Assembly: GCA_963829995.1 (NCBI GenBank)
Contig: CAWHKW010000020.1
Location: 1-64,000 of the forward strand
Length of the DNA stretch: 64,000 bases
DNA from: JACCZX01 sp963829995
Lineage (GTDB): Bacteria > Pseudomonadota > Gammaproteobacteria > Burkholderiales > Burkholderiaceae_F
Reading direction: 5' to 3'
The number at the start of each line of letters is the position of its first letter. Position 1 is the stretch's first letter. A program made the position numbers and the translations under genes. This document shows positions 48,631 to 56,747 of the stretch, in pieces. Below the pieces are notes generated by a model. That model was not told the origin of the DNA. It ran no database searches and saw nothing but the letters and a program-made list of their open reading frames with translations.

Positions 48631-49434
48631 ATGACTTCGCTGCTTTCGTCACAGGGTCCGCTGTCGGATGCATCCCGCGGAACTCTGACGTGGTTCGCAG
48701 GTTGGTGGCGAATCATCCATTTCGGTGCACTGATCTTGGTGCTGGCGCTTTCGCCGTCAAGCTATTCACGGTCGAATCGATCGGCGCTGGCGCGGCACGT
48801 TTACGAAGACACCGCGCCAATGCTGCTGTGGTTCGTCGTGCTGTCGTCGCTGATCAGCCTGGTCATCATTCGCATCGTTGTTGTGACGGCCGTGAGCTAT
48901 GGGCTGTCTCAATATGCGCTGGAAATGGTTGTGCGCGTACTGGTCCTGGAGCTGATTCCGCTGACCGCCGCGGTGTTCGCCGCGATGCGATGCGCACTGC
49001 CGAATGCGGCCGAGATTTCGGACCTGCGCGCACGCGGCTTATACGATGCGCATACAAGGCAGGGCGTTGACCCGTTGCAGCGCGAAGTACTGCCGCGCGT
49101 CGCGTCCGCGATGTTTTCAACGCTGATGCTCGCTGGCGTCAGCTGTGTGGTGACGGCCGTGCTGGCTTACGTGTCGGTCTACGGTTTCACGACAGGAGCT
49201 TTTGCGGGCTACACGCGCACGTTTGGACAGATCTTCAATCCGGCGGTATCGATGATTTTCGCGCTCAAGGTCTTCTTCTTCGGGCTTGCGGTCGCACTGA
49301 TCCCCATCGCGTCGGTTCTTTACGATCGCTCGCGTGCGCGTCTGCGAACGAGCGTTGAACTGCAGAGTCTGGTTCGTATTTTCGTCGTGATCCTTTTGAT
49401 CGAAGTCGCATCGCTCGTCGGTAACTACTACTGA
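48631..49434 (+). CDS. MlaE-like ABC permease
   Basis: The product is 267 aa with five to six helices. VVVTAVSYGLSQYALEMVVRVL then LELIPLTAAVFAAMRCALPNAAE and DLRARGLYDAHTRQGVDPLQREVLPRV match the MlaE permease core, in a divergent form. It is followed by mlaD-like and lipoprotein genes; no MlaF ATPase lies beside them. Confidence 0.82.
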   Translation: MTSLLSSQGPLSDASRGTLTWFAGWWRIIHFGALILVLALSPSSYSRSNRSALARHVYEDTAPMLLWFVVLSSLISLVIIRIVVVTAVSYGLSQYALEMVVRVLVLELIPLTAAVFAAMRCALPNAAEISDLRARGLYDAHTRQGVDPLQREVLPRVASAMFSTLMLAGVSCVVTAVLAYVSVYGFTTGAFAGYTRTFGQIFNPAVSMIFALKVFFFGLAVALIPIASVLYDRSRARLRTSVELQSLVRIFVVILLIEVASLVGNYY

Positions 49435-49443
49435 GATGTATAC

Positions 49444-50409
49444 GTGGCTGCCATGAACGGGGAACCCTCAGCGCCACGACCGGCCGCCCACGTTGAATTC
49501 AAGGCGGCGCTGCTGCTGGTGCTGCTGTTTCTGTTGATCGCGGGTACGGTCGTTTATCTGCTGTACGCGCGCGGCGCATTCGAGGAATCGCAGCGGCTGG
49601 TCTTGATAGCCGACGATTCGGAAGGGGTCACGGTTGGCATGGACCTGACGTTCTCCGGCTTTCCGATTGGACGCGTACGGCGCATCGAACTCGCCGAAGA
49701 CGGAGTGACACGGATCATCATCGATGTGCCGCGCAAGGATGCGCGCTGGTTACGCACATCCAGCGTGTTCACTCTGACGCGTGGTTTGCTGGGCAACACG
49801 GCGCTGAAGGCATTTAGTGGGATTCTTTCCGATCCTCAGCTTCCGGACGGCGCGGAGCGCAAAGTGTTGGTCGGTGATGCCACGGCCGAGATTCCGCGCC
49901 TGGTGGCCGACATGCGTGAGCTGGTCAACAACCTGCGGGCGCTCACCGCCGAGGGCTCATCGCTCGCCGCGAGCCTCGGCAACGTGCGCGACGTCACCGA
50001 AAAACTCAAAGGCTCGCGCGGCGCACTGGGCATGCTGCTCGGCAACGAGGCCGATGCAAAGAAGGTGATCACTGCGCTCGACCGCGCCAACTCGTTGCTC
50101 GCCAGAGTCGACGGCTTGGCCGCAAAGGTTGACGCGCAGGCCTTCGGCCCCGAAGGCCTGGTGCCCGAAGCGCGCGCCGCGATCGTGCAGCTGAACGCGG
50201 CGCTCACCGATGCGCGCGCGAGTTTGAAGAAGGTTGACGCCATACTCGAGGACGCGCAAGTTGCCGCCGGCAACGCACGCGCTGCGACTACAGACCTCGG
50301 CGCGCTGCGCGCGGAGGTCGATGCAAGCCTGCGCAAGGTGAGCCGCATGATCGACGAGGTCAATCGGCGCTGGCCGTTCGCGCGTGACCCGAAGTTGAAG
50401 CTGCCGTGA
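49444..50409 (+). CDS. MlaD-family (MCE domain) protein
   Basis: The product is 321 aa from GTG 49444, or ATG 49453. A single N-terminal anchor (FKAALLLVLLFLLIAGTVVYLL) is followed by the MCE domain (LVLIADDSEGVTVGMDLTFSGFPIGRVRRIEL) and a long helical tail with repeated Asp/Ala/Leu stretches (TALDRANSLLARVDGLAAKV). MCE proteins form hexamers that carry lipids across the periplasm. It lies 9 bases after the MlaE-like gene and its stop overlaps the next gene. Confidence 0.88.
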   Translation: MAAMNGEPSAPRPAAHVEFKAALLLVLLFLLIAGTVVYLLYARGAFEESQRLVLIADDSEGVTVGMDLTFSGFPIGRVRRIELAEDGVTRIIIDVPRKDARWLRTSSVFTLTRGLLGNTALKAFSGILSDPQLPDGAERKVLVGDATAEIPRLVADMRELVNNLRALTAEGSSLAASLGNVRDVTEKLKGSRGALGMLLGNEADAKKVITALDRANSLLARVDGLAAKVDAQAFGPEGLVPEARAAIVQLNAALTDARASLKKVDAILEDAQVAAGNARAATTDLGALRAEVDASLRKVSRMIDEVNRRWPFARDPKLKLP

Positions 50410-51068
50410 AGCACGCAGCCGCGTTGCTCTCCGTCGTGGCATTGATCGCGTCGTGCGCCAGCGGTCCACCGATTCCAGACTGGGAATCGAATGCAAAGAC
50501 CGCGATGGACCACGCAGTTGCCGCGTATCTGATTGGCGATACGCGCCTGGCCGACAGCGACTTCGAACGGGCGCGCAGCGAGATCGCACGCACCGGTCGT
50601 ATCGATCTGATCGCGCGCGCCGAGCTCGTGCGCTGCGCCGCGCGCGTGGCGAGCCTCGTGTTCGAATCTTGCGAAGGCTTCGAGAAGCTCAGGGCCGACG
50701 CGGCCGCTCCTGAGCGTGCGTACGCGGACTACCTCGCCGCGCGTGTGCAGCCGCAGGACATCGCACTGCTTCCGCCGCAACACCGCGCCGTTGCCGCTAC
50801 AACGCTGAGTGCAGAGGCCGCCACTGCGGCGCTGCGCGGGATCGAAGATCCGCTGTCGAGACTGGTGGCAATCGGCGTGTTGTTTCAATCCGGGCGTGCG
50901 CACTCGACAGCGATAGCGCTGGCTGCTGATACCGCATCGGCGCAGGGATGGCGGCGTCCGCTGCTGGCGTGGTTGAACGTTCAGCTCGCGCTTGCAGACA
51001 AGGCAGGTGATGCGGGCGAGACCGCGCGGCTACGTCGGCAGATTGCAGTGGTGCGCGGGGATAAGTAG
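50406..51068 (+). CDS. Predicted lipoprotein of the Mla-like operon
   Basis: The product is 220 aa from a GTG that overlaps the MlaD stop by four bases (GTGA). The signal LLSVVALIASCASGPPIPDW ends in a lipobox with Cys17. The remainder is helical, TPR-like in feel (AKTAMDHAVAAYLIGDTRLA, SRLVAIGVLFQSGRAHS) with no known domain. It may be the outer-membrane or periplasmic partner of the lipid transporter, replacing PqiC/MlaA-like partners. Confidence 0.75.
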   Translation: MKHAAALLSVVALIASCASGPPIPDWESNAKTAMDHAVAAYLIGDTRLADSDFERARSEIARTGRIDLIARAELVRCAARVASLVFESCEGFEKLRADAAAPERAYADYLAARVQPQDIALLPPQHRAVAATTLSAEAATAALRGIEDPLSRLVAIGVLFQSGRAHSTAIALAADTASAQGWRRPLLAWLNVQLALADKAGDAGETARLRRQIAVVRGDK

Positions 51069-51071
51069 CGT

Positions 51072-51671
51072 TTACTTCGCCGCGCCCGTCTTGAAGAGTT
51101 TGTAGAGAGGCTCGTGAATCCAGTACAGCACTGCATCGATGATCACAACAGCGATCAAAAGCTTGATCACTCCCTCCGGCACCGCGGCTCCCTTCGTGTA
51201 CAGAAAAATCAGAAGCGCGTAGCCAAGCAATGGAATGATGTCTGACGCCATCGCCAGTTTCTTCGCACTTTGGTCTCGGTCACTGACCAACTCCCAGGCG
51301 AAAGCGCAGATTTTCGTCAGCAACAGCAGCCAGCACACGCTGACCACGCTGGATGGTTCGAGAATACTTGCGTTCGCCGTTCGCACGGCGGCGTAAAGCA
51401 GCCATACGAGAGCGAAATCAAAGGGAAACTTGCACCACGAGTACTCCGCCTTGGACCTGTCGTCGGCGCTGTATGCGTAGTCGAGCGCATAGTGCAACAA
51501 CATGACAAAAACCAGGATGCGGGCCGGACCCCATGTCCATGGCAACGAGTACAGGCTGGGGCCGATTTCGTAAATCAGCGCTCCGAGGATCGCGGGGTAA
51601 AAAAGGCCCATGTTGATCCAATAGGGCCGCGCGTCGCCCGAGCCTGAACGGCATATCGAAGACAGGTTCAT
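51072..51671 (-). CDS. Integral membrane protein of unknown function
   Basis: The product is 199 aa from ATG 51671, which follows AGGAG. Six hydrophobic segments are seen, for example NMGLFYPAILGALIYEIG, ILVFVMLLHYALDYAYS, FDFALVWLLYAAVRTA and VIKLLIAVVIIDAVLYWIHE. There is a short Cys-containing N-terminus (SSICRSGSGDARPYW). No family is recognised. Its stop faces the lipoprotein gene stop with 3 bases between. Confidence 0.65.
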   Translation of the reverse strand: MNLSSICRSGSGDARPYWINMGLFYPAILGALIYEIGPSLYSLPWTWGPARILVFVMLLHYALDYAYSADDRSKAEYSWCKFPFDFALVWLLYAAVRTANASILEPSSVVSVCWLLLLTKICAFAWELVSDRDQSAKKLAMASDIIPLLGYALLIFLYTKGAAVPEGVIKLLIAVVIIDAVLYWIHEPLYKLFKTGAAK

Positions 51672-51798
51672 TGTGATTGCTCCTGCGCGAGTCAGCCGCC
51701 GAATCTTGCACCCACTGCGGATCGAGCTTGCTCCATGGACCTCGAGATGTAGCAATCCATCGCCAGCCACGCTGGCAGCTGTTGTGCGGAAACGCCAA

Positions 51799-52552
51799 CT
51801 ACGCCGCCGCTCGCAATGTGTGCCGCCCGCTCAAGCTCTGCGCGAGTGCCCTCAGCAATGCTGCGCCGTCGCCGCGGAACGCGCTGCCGTGCATGCACGC
51901 GAGCGTCGTTGGTTGTTCGCGTGCGAGGCGCTCGAGGATCGCAGTGGTATCCGGCGCGTGCGAGTAGTAATCCATAGGCCCGCGAAAGGCCTCGCTCGGA
52001 CCGAGGATGTCGGATTCGGTCAGCGGAATTTCTCCAGAACCACCTTGCGTGAAGAGGTCGCCGCAGAGAAACGTGCGGGTGGACGTTTCCATCATCAGTC
52101 CAGCGTCCCAGCCGTGCGGCAGGTGCGGTGTGTCGAACCAGCGCACGGCGTGCTTGCCCAGTGAGAGCACTTCGCCGTCGGCGAGCGCGCGTGCCGGCCG
52201 GTCTCCAACATCGTTCGCCGACACCATCGCGGCAATCTGTCCACACACGGTTTCCGCACTCGGTGCCGCCGCAAGCCATTCGTTCAGCGCGCCGCATTCG
52301 TCGGCTTCGAAGTGAGAGAAAGCCACATAGCGCAATCGCTCGACCGGCATGACGTGCGCCATCGCCTCGCGTACCAGCGGAAACATCCGCCGCGGACCGG
52401 TGTGAAACAAAAGCGGCGCGTCGTCGACGATCAGGTACTGGTTGAAATTGAACTGACCGGGGCCGCCCGGAATAGACGACCGGCGTGTTGATGCGGTAGA
52501 TGCCGTCGGCAATCTCATGAACGTTGGTGCCGGACTGCGGATTGGTAATCAT
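51799..52552 (-). CDS. MBL-fold protein with a diiron-type motif (frameshifted near 52474)
   Basis: About 251 codons. ATG 52552 follows GGAGA. The first frame (NVHEIADGIYRINTPVV) breaks near 52474; removing one base gives IPGGPGQFNFNQYLIVDD in the next frame. The metal motif is FSHFEADECGAL, the HxExDE type found in oxygen-binding diiron and flavodiiron-like proteins, with later ligands in DTPHLPHGWDAG, FLCGDLFTQGG and ACMHGSAF. It may sense or reduce oxygen or nitric oxide. It is followed by cytochrome c genes upstream on the same strand. Confidence 0.8.
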
Positions 52553-52596
52553 TGAAGTCTCCGTAAATGTTGTTGACGAGAATGTGCTGTGTGCCG

Positions 52597-53200
52597 CTAC
52601 TTCGCTGCGACCGGCTGCGTTGGCGGCAGCGGCTCGGGAACGCGGTTCTTCACTGCAGGAATCGTCTGCAGAAAACTGAAGATCGCTTCCAGATCGGCAT
52701 CAGTGAAGTTCTTGTACATCGGGATCGGCATCGGCGGCAGGATCTGCCGGCCGCGTCCCATGTGACGACCGGTGCGAATCGTCTCGGTGAAGTTGCGCTG
52801 CGTCCATTTGCCGAGACCGGTCTCTGCATCGGGCGTCAGGTTGGCGGTGTAGCTGATACCCCATGGGCCGGACCACGCGGTGTTGGTCGCCGCAGCAGAC
52901 ACGATCCACGGACCTTGCGGTGCAGGTGGCGCCGGCAGCTTGTCACTTTCCGGATGGCCCGACAGCATGCGGGTCATATCGGGCTCAGGGCCTTTCGGTC
53001 CCATCACCCACGGCGTGTGACAGTCGTTGCAGCCCGCCACCGTCACCAGATACTTGCCGCGCGCAAGTTTCTCGGCGCTGCTTTCGATGCGTTTGGAATC
53101 AGTCAGCTGCAGAAGTCTGCGCACGCGCTGGCGTAGCGACTGCGAAAGTGACGCCAACGGAAATCGCGAGCACTGCGTATTCGAATGGAATGCGTTTCAT
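52597..53200 (-). CDS. Exported cytochrome c (frameshifted near 53103)
   Basis: About 200 codons. ATG 53200 follows AGGAGG and opens a signal peptide (KRIPFEYAVLAISVGVTFAV, cleavage near ARAQ) that stops after 33 codons; the next frame continues KRIESSAEKLARGKYLVTVA with the heme motif CNDCH and a methionine-rich end (LPPMPIPMYKNFTDADLEAI). One base more or less near 53103 joins them. It is a periplasmic monoheme c-type cytochrome of the type found in electron-transfer operons. Confidence 0.82.
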
Positions 53201-53209
53201 AGAAGCCTC

Positions 53210-54258
53210 CTAGTGGTTGGAAAGATCTTTGTTGATCCAGCGCTCGATCAGCGCGACGCCTTCGGCATCGACCTGCTGCACGCCCAACGGCGGCATCCGA
53301 GCGAGCGTGTTATTCGTCTTCATGCGCAGCGTCAGCATGTGCGTGCCGCCATCTCGCGCGACGCGCTGTGCGCTGTCGCTGCCTTGCGGGCGGAAGCGGC
53401 TCGAGTGGCCGAGCAACGACTGCATCGTTCGCTCGGCGCTTTGTTCGGCGCCGTCGGCCTGCTGCGCGAGCACGAGCTCGAGTCCCGTCAGCGCACCTGC
53501 ATCGTTGTGGCAGTGGCCGCAGTTGCCGTGCAGGTAGCCGAGTGCTGCACGCGCCGTCGGCGACGTGGCCGCAATGCGCGGAGGTTGTTCAATAAAGCGC
53601 TGCGGCAAGTTACGCAGCCTTCCGCTCGCAACAAGGTTCGACAAATTCGCGTGATCGTTACGCGCAGGCTCTGCGTGCGGCGCCAGCGGATCGCGATCGG
53701 TTGAAAGTTGCAGCGCGCTGAAGCCGAGCACCGGAACCGATGGACCTTCATGACACGCCAGGCAATCGTTGCGTGACGGAACAACGTAACGGCCGCCGGG
53801 CGCCGCGCTGACTGGCAGCACCGCACCGTCCTCCGCCGCAAGCACTGCATCCGTGCCTTCCTTGTTCCATACGTACGCAGCGAAGCGCCATGAACCGTCC
53901 GCCAGTCGCTCGATGTAGCGCGTCTCGACGCGGCGGTCATAGCCGAATTCCTTCCACAGACGCGTGCCGACCGGAAATTCCCACGCATCGACTTTCGACG
54001 CATCGATGGAAGCGCCGGGCGGCAGATAAATCCAGCGGCGCTTGCTGGTGCCGTCGGACCACAACGGGTACTGCGGCGCGAACGCGATGTTGTCGCCGCG
54101 CACTCTCAGCGAGTCCGGCGACGTAAAGTCCCGTCTCGCTGAGCCGCTGCGGCAACGGCGCTGAAGGCGCCGTGACCGCGAGGCGAGCCGCCGGTGGCTC
54201 TGCGCCCAACGACGCGCAGAACACCGACAGCATCAGCGAGCAGCGCCAGCGTCTTCAC
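53210..54258 (-). CDS. SO2930-family diheme cytochrome c (frameshifted twice)
   Basis: About 349 codons. GTG 54258 overlaps the stop of the NmrA gene. The signal peptide crosses a frame break near 54235 (KTLALLA to MLSVFCASLG), and a second break lies near 54120 (ETGLY to SPDSLRVRGDN). The body has FAPQYPLWSDGTSKRRWIYL and WEFPVGTRLWKEFGYD, then heme motifs CLACH and CGHCH. It is probably a periplasmic electron carrier working with the neighbouring monoheme cytochrome. Confidence 0.8.
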
Positions 54259-55217
54259 GCAGGCTCTCCGACGCGCGGCTGGATCGGCAACCGCTTGGCG
54301 TTTTGCGCCAGCCACTGTGAAAACGACTGCAGCTGCGGATTGAGCTCACGCGAGCACTCGACGCGCCGCGCTGCGCAGAACATGTCCTCGAACTCGGTGT
54401 TGAACTGGAACATGTTCGCGAGGTCATCGGCACCGGGAAAGCCAAGCGCCGCGTATTGCGATGGCGTCAGCGCGACGTGTCGCACCGGCTCACCGAGCGC
54501 ATGTGTCAGCTGCTCGGCCATCTGCGCACCCGTCAGATGCTCGCCGGCGACGCCGATCGATTTTCCGATCAGCTCCTCGCCGCGCGCGAAGATGCCGAAC
54601 GCGCACGCGCCGATATCGCTTGCGGCGATCCCCGGCAACTTCGCTTCGCCCATTGGCAGCACGAAATCGAGTACGCCATCGGCGCCGCGCTGCGGCTGCA
54701 TGCCGAAGTGAATCAGGTTGTCCCAGTAGAACGACGTGTAGAGCAGCGTCGTGGGCACTTTGCGATCGATGAACGCGCGGTTCGCTTCGCCTTTTGCGTC
54801 GAAGTGCGGCACGTTGTACTTGCCCATCAGCACCGGCATGCGGCTGCCGGGCGCGACGAATTCACGCGTGTCTTCAAGCGTCGACCACACGACGTGCTTG
54901 ACGCCCGCATCGAGCGCCGCCTGCGCCATCGTGTTCGCCTGCGCCAGCTCTTTCTCCGGCGAAAAGTGCTCCCAGAAGTTGGTCACGCAGAACGCACCAT
55001 GCGCGCCCTCCATCGCGCGCCGCACGCTGGCGGCATCGTCCAGGTCGGCAACGATGATGTCCGCGCCGATTTCCGAAAGCGCGCGTGCAGCGGGCGAGTC
55101 AGGCTTGCGCGTAACGGCCCGCACGCGAAAGCGCTGCTGAGGGTCCGTGAGAATCGCGCGCGCCAGTCCGCCGCCTTGCGCGCCGGTAGCGCCGAAAACC
55201 GTGATGATTCGAGACAT
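54255..55217 (-). CDS. NmrA/HSCARG-type NAD(P)-binding protein
   Basis: The product is 320 aa. The Rossmann start is SRIITVFGATGAQGGGLARA with VRAVTRKPDSPAARAL, ADLDDAASVRRAMEGAHGAF, and GKYNVPHFDAKGEANRAFID. NmrA-like proteins bind NAD(P) and usually act as redox sensors rather than enzymes. It is the first gene of the minus-strand set with the cytochromes and is divergent from the SRPBCC operon. AGGAGCG precedes the ATG. Confidence 0.92.
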   Translation of the reverse strand: MSRIITVFGATGAQGGGLARAILTDPQQRFRVRAVTRKPDSPAARALSEIGADIIVADLDDAASVRRAMEGAHGAFCVTNFWEHFSPEKELAQANTMAQAALDAGVKHVVWSTLEDTREFVAPGSRMPVLMGKYNVPHFDAKGEANRAFIDRKVPTTLLYTSFYWDNLIHFGMQPQRGADGVLDFVLPMGEAKLPGIAASDIGACAFGIFARGEELIGKSIGVAGEHLTGAQMAEQLTHALGEPVRHVALTPSQYAALGFPGADDLANMFQFNTEFEDMFCAARRVECSRELNPQLQSFSQWLAQNAKRLPIQPRVGEPA

Positions 55218-55362
55218 TGAAACGCTCCTAAAAAAGCCATTGGGGAGTGGAGCGTAGTGTGCGGACGCGCGGCGTCAGGCGCATCGACCGAAGGAGCCAT
55301 TCGGCACGGCCCGAAGAGCCATCCAGGAGCCATCCCTGTGTTTGCTGCAGAAAGCCCAGGAT

Positions 55363-55392
55363 TTGACATGCAAGTAAATACTTGCCTATTAT
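55363..55392 (+). promoter_or_regulatory. Sigma-70 promoter with ArsR-type palindromic operator in the spacer
   Basis: TTGACA (55363-55368) and TATTAT (55387-55392) are spaced by 18 bp. The spacer holds GCAAGTA-AA-TACTTGC (55370-55385), a perfect palindrome of two 7-base arms. The downstream operon encodes an ArsR-family repressor, so this is likely its own operator. Confidence 0.75.
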
Positions 55393-55445
55393 TCCAACAA
55401 CGACGCACGCAGTCGTTCTCAAAAACTCATAAGGAGTAATCGCAT

Positions 55446-55901
55446 ATGGCAGATATCCTGCATAGAGTCGGCATCAAATCGTCATCGAATGAGGTCTACA
55501 AGGCATTGGCCACGCGCGAAGGCCTGGCCTCCTGGTGGACGAATGACACGCAAGGGGAAACCAACGTTGGCGGTGTGATTCAGTTCCGCTTCAGCCTTGA
55601 CGGCAGCGAGCTCGGCGGTTTCGACATGAAGGTGCTCGAGCTTCATCCCGACAAGCGTGTGCTGTGGCAAGTGGTCGGCGGGCCCGAGGAGTGGATCGGC
55701 ACCCGGGTCAGCTGGGAACTCAAACAAGACGGCGAATATTCGTTCGTCCTGTTCAAACACCAGGGCTGGAAAGAGCCGGTGGAGTTCATGCACCATTGCA
55801 GCACCAAGTGGGCGATCTACCTGATGAGCTTGAAGTCGCTGGTGGAAACCGGGAACGGCGCTCCCAACCCGAACGACATCAGGATCTCCGATAAGGACTG
55901 A
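55446..55901 (+). CDS. SRPBCC (AHSA1-like) domain protein
   Basis: The product is 151 aa. ILHRVGIKSSSNEVYKALAT, EGLASWWTNDTQGETNVGG and WELKQDGEYSFVLFKHQGW match the AHSA1/START-like hydrophobic-pocket family. Ligand unknown. AAGGAG lies seven bases before the ATG. It is the first gene of a three-gene operon with an ArsR repressor and a second SRPBCC protein. Confidence 0.9.
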   Translation: MADILHRVGIKSSSNEVYKALATREGLASWWTNDTQGETNVGGVIQFRFSLDGSELGGFDMKVLELHPDKRVLWQVVGGPEEWIGTRVSWELKQDGEYSFVLFKHQGWKEPVEFMHHCSTKWAIYLMSLKSLVETGNGAPNPNDIRISDKD

Positions 55902-55918
55902 ACGGCACCGACGAGGTC

Positions 55919-56254
55919 TTGAGCTTGCGGGATATCGACAAAGTCTTCAAAGCACTGGCCGACCCCGGCCGCAGGCGTCTACTTGACGTGCTGCATCGGG
56001 ACAACGGGCAGACGCTGATGGCGCTCTGCGAGCACATGGACATGAGCCGCCAGGCGGTGACGCAGCACTTGCAACTGCTCGAGGAAGCAAACCTCATCGC
56101 CATCTTCTGGCAAGGCCGGGAAAAGCTCCACTACCTGAACCCGGTGCCGCTGCACGAGATCTACGAGCGCTGGATCGAAAAGTTCGAGCGCAACCGCCTC
56201 GGTGTGTTGCGCGACCTGAAGAAGAAACTGGAAAGTGACAATGAAAAAACCTGA
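55919..56254 (+). CDS. ArsR-family winged-helix repressor
   Basis: The product is 111 aa from a TTG at 55919 or the second TTG at 55925. FKALADPGRRRLLDVLHR, LMALCEHMDMSRQAVTQHLQLLEEANLI is a clear ArsR helix-turn-helix. The metal-binding CxC of ArsR/SmtB is absent, so it senses something else, perhaps a ligand of the adjacent SRPBCC proteins. It overlaps the next gene by 14 bases. Confidence 0.9.
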   Translation: MSLRDIDKVFKALADPGRRRLLDVLHRDNGQTLMALCEHMDMSRQAVTQHLQLLEEANLIAIFWQGREKLHYLNPVPLHEIYERWIEKFERNRLGVLRDLKKKLESDNEKT

Positions 56255-56747
56255 CTTCGTTTACGTAACCTACATTGCGACGACGCCGCAGAAGGTGTGG
56301 CAGGCGCTGGTCGACACCGACGTGACGCGCCAGTATTGGGTCGGTGCCAATGGCGAGTGCGCACGTGTGAACGTGTCGGACTGGAAGCCGGGTTCACGAT
56401 GGGAGCACCAACGCTCCGATGATCCGCGCATGGTCGACATCGTCGGCAAGGTCATCGAGAGCAACCCTCCGCGGCGCCTGGTAATGACTTGGGCCAGGCC
56501 GAGCGAGGCCGAGGATGACTCGAAACATTCGCGTGTCACGTTCGATATCGAGCCACACGGCGATGGCCTCGTTCGCTTGACAGTCAGCCATGACGACCTC
56601 GAGCGTGACCCGAAGATGCTGGCGGGCATATCGGGCGGCTGGCCGATGGTCCTTTCGAATCTCAAGACGCTGCTCGAAACCGGTAGCGTTCTTCCGCGCT
56701 CGCGGTCGGGGGCCCAAAGTGATTCATCATTGAGTAGCGCTGTGTGA
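56241..56747 (+). CDS. SRPBCC (AHSA1-like) domain protein
   Basis: The product is 168 aa from ATG 56241. FVYVTYIATTPQKVWQALVD, DWKPGSRWEHQRSDDP, GGWPMVLSNLKTLLETG are AHSA1 signatures. It is the third gene of the ArsR operon, and the pairing ArsR plus SRPBCC is common. The last bases overlap the end of the opposing regulator gene. Confidence 0.9.
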   Translation: MKKPDFVYVTYIATTPQKVWQALVDTDVTRQYWVGANGECARVNVSDWKPGSRWEHQRSDDPRMVDIVGKVIESNPPRRLVMTWARPSEAEDDSKHSRVTFDIEPHGDGLVRLTVSHDDLERDPKMLAGISGGWPMVLSNLKTLLETGSVLPRSRSGAQSDSSLSSAV

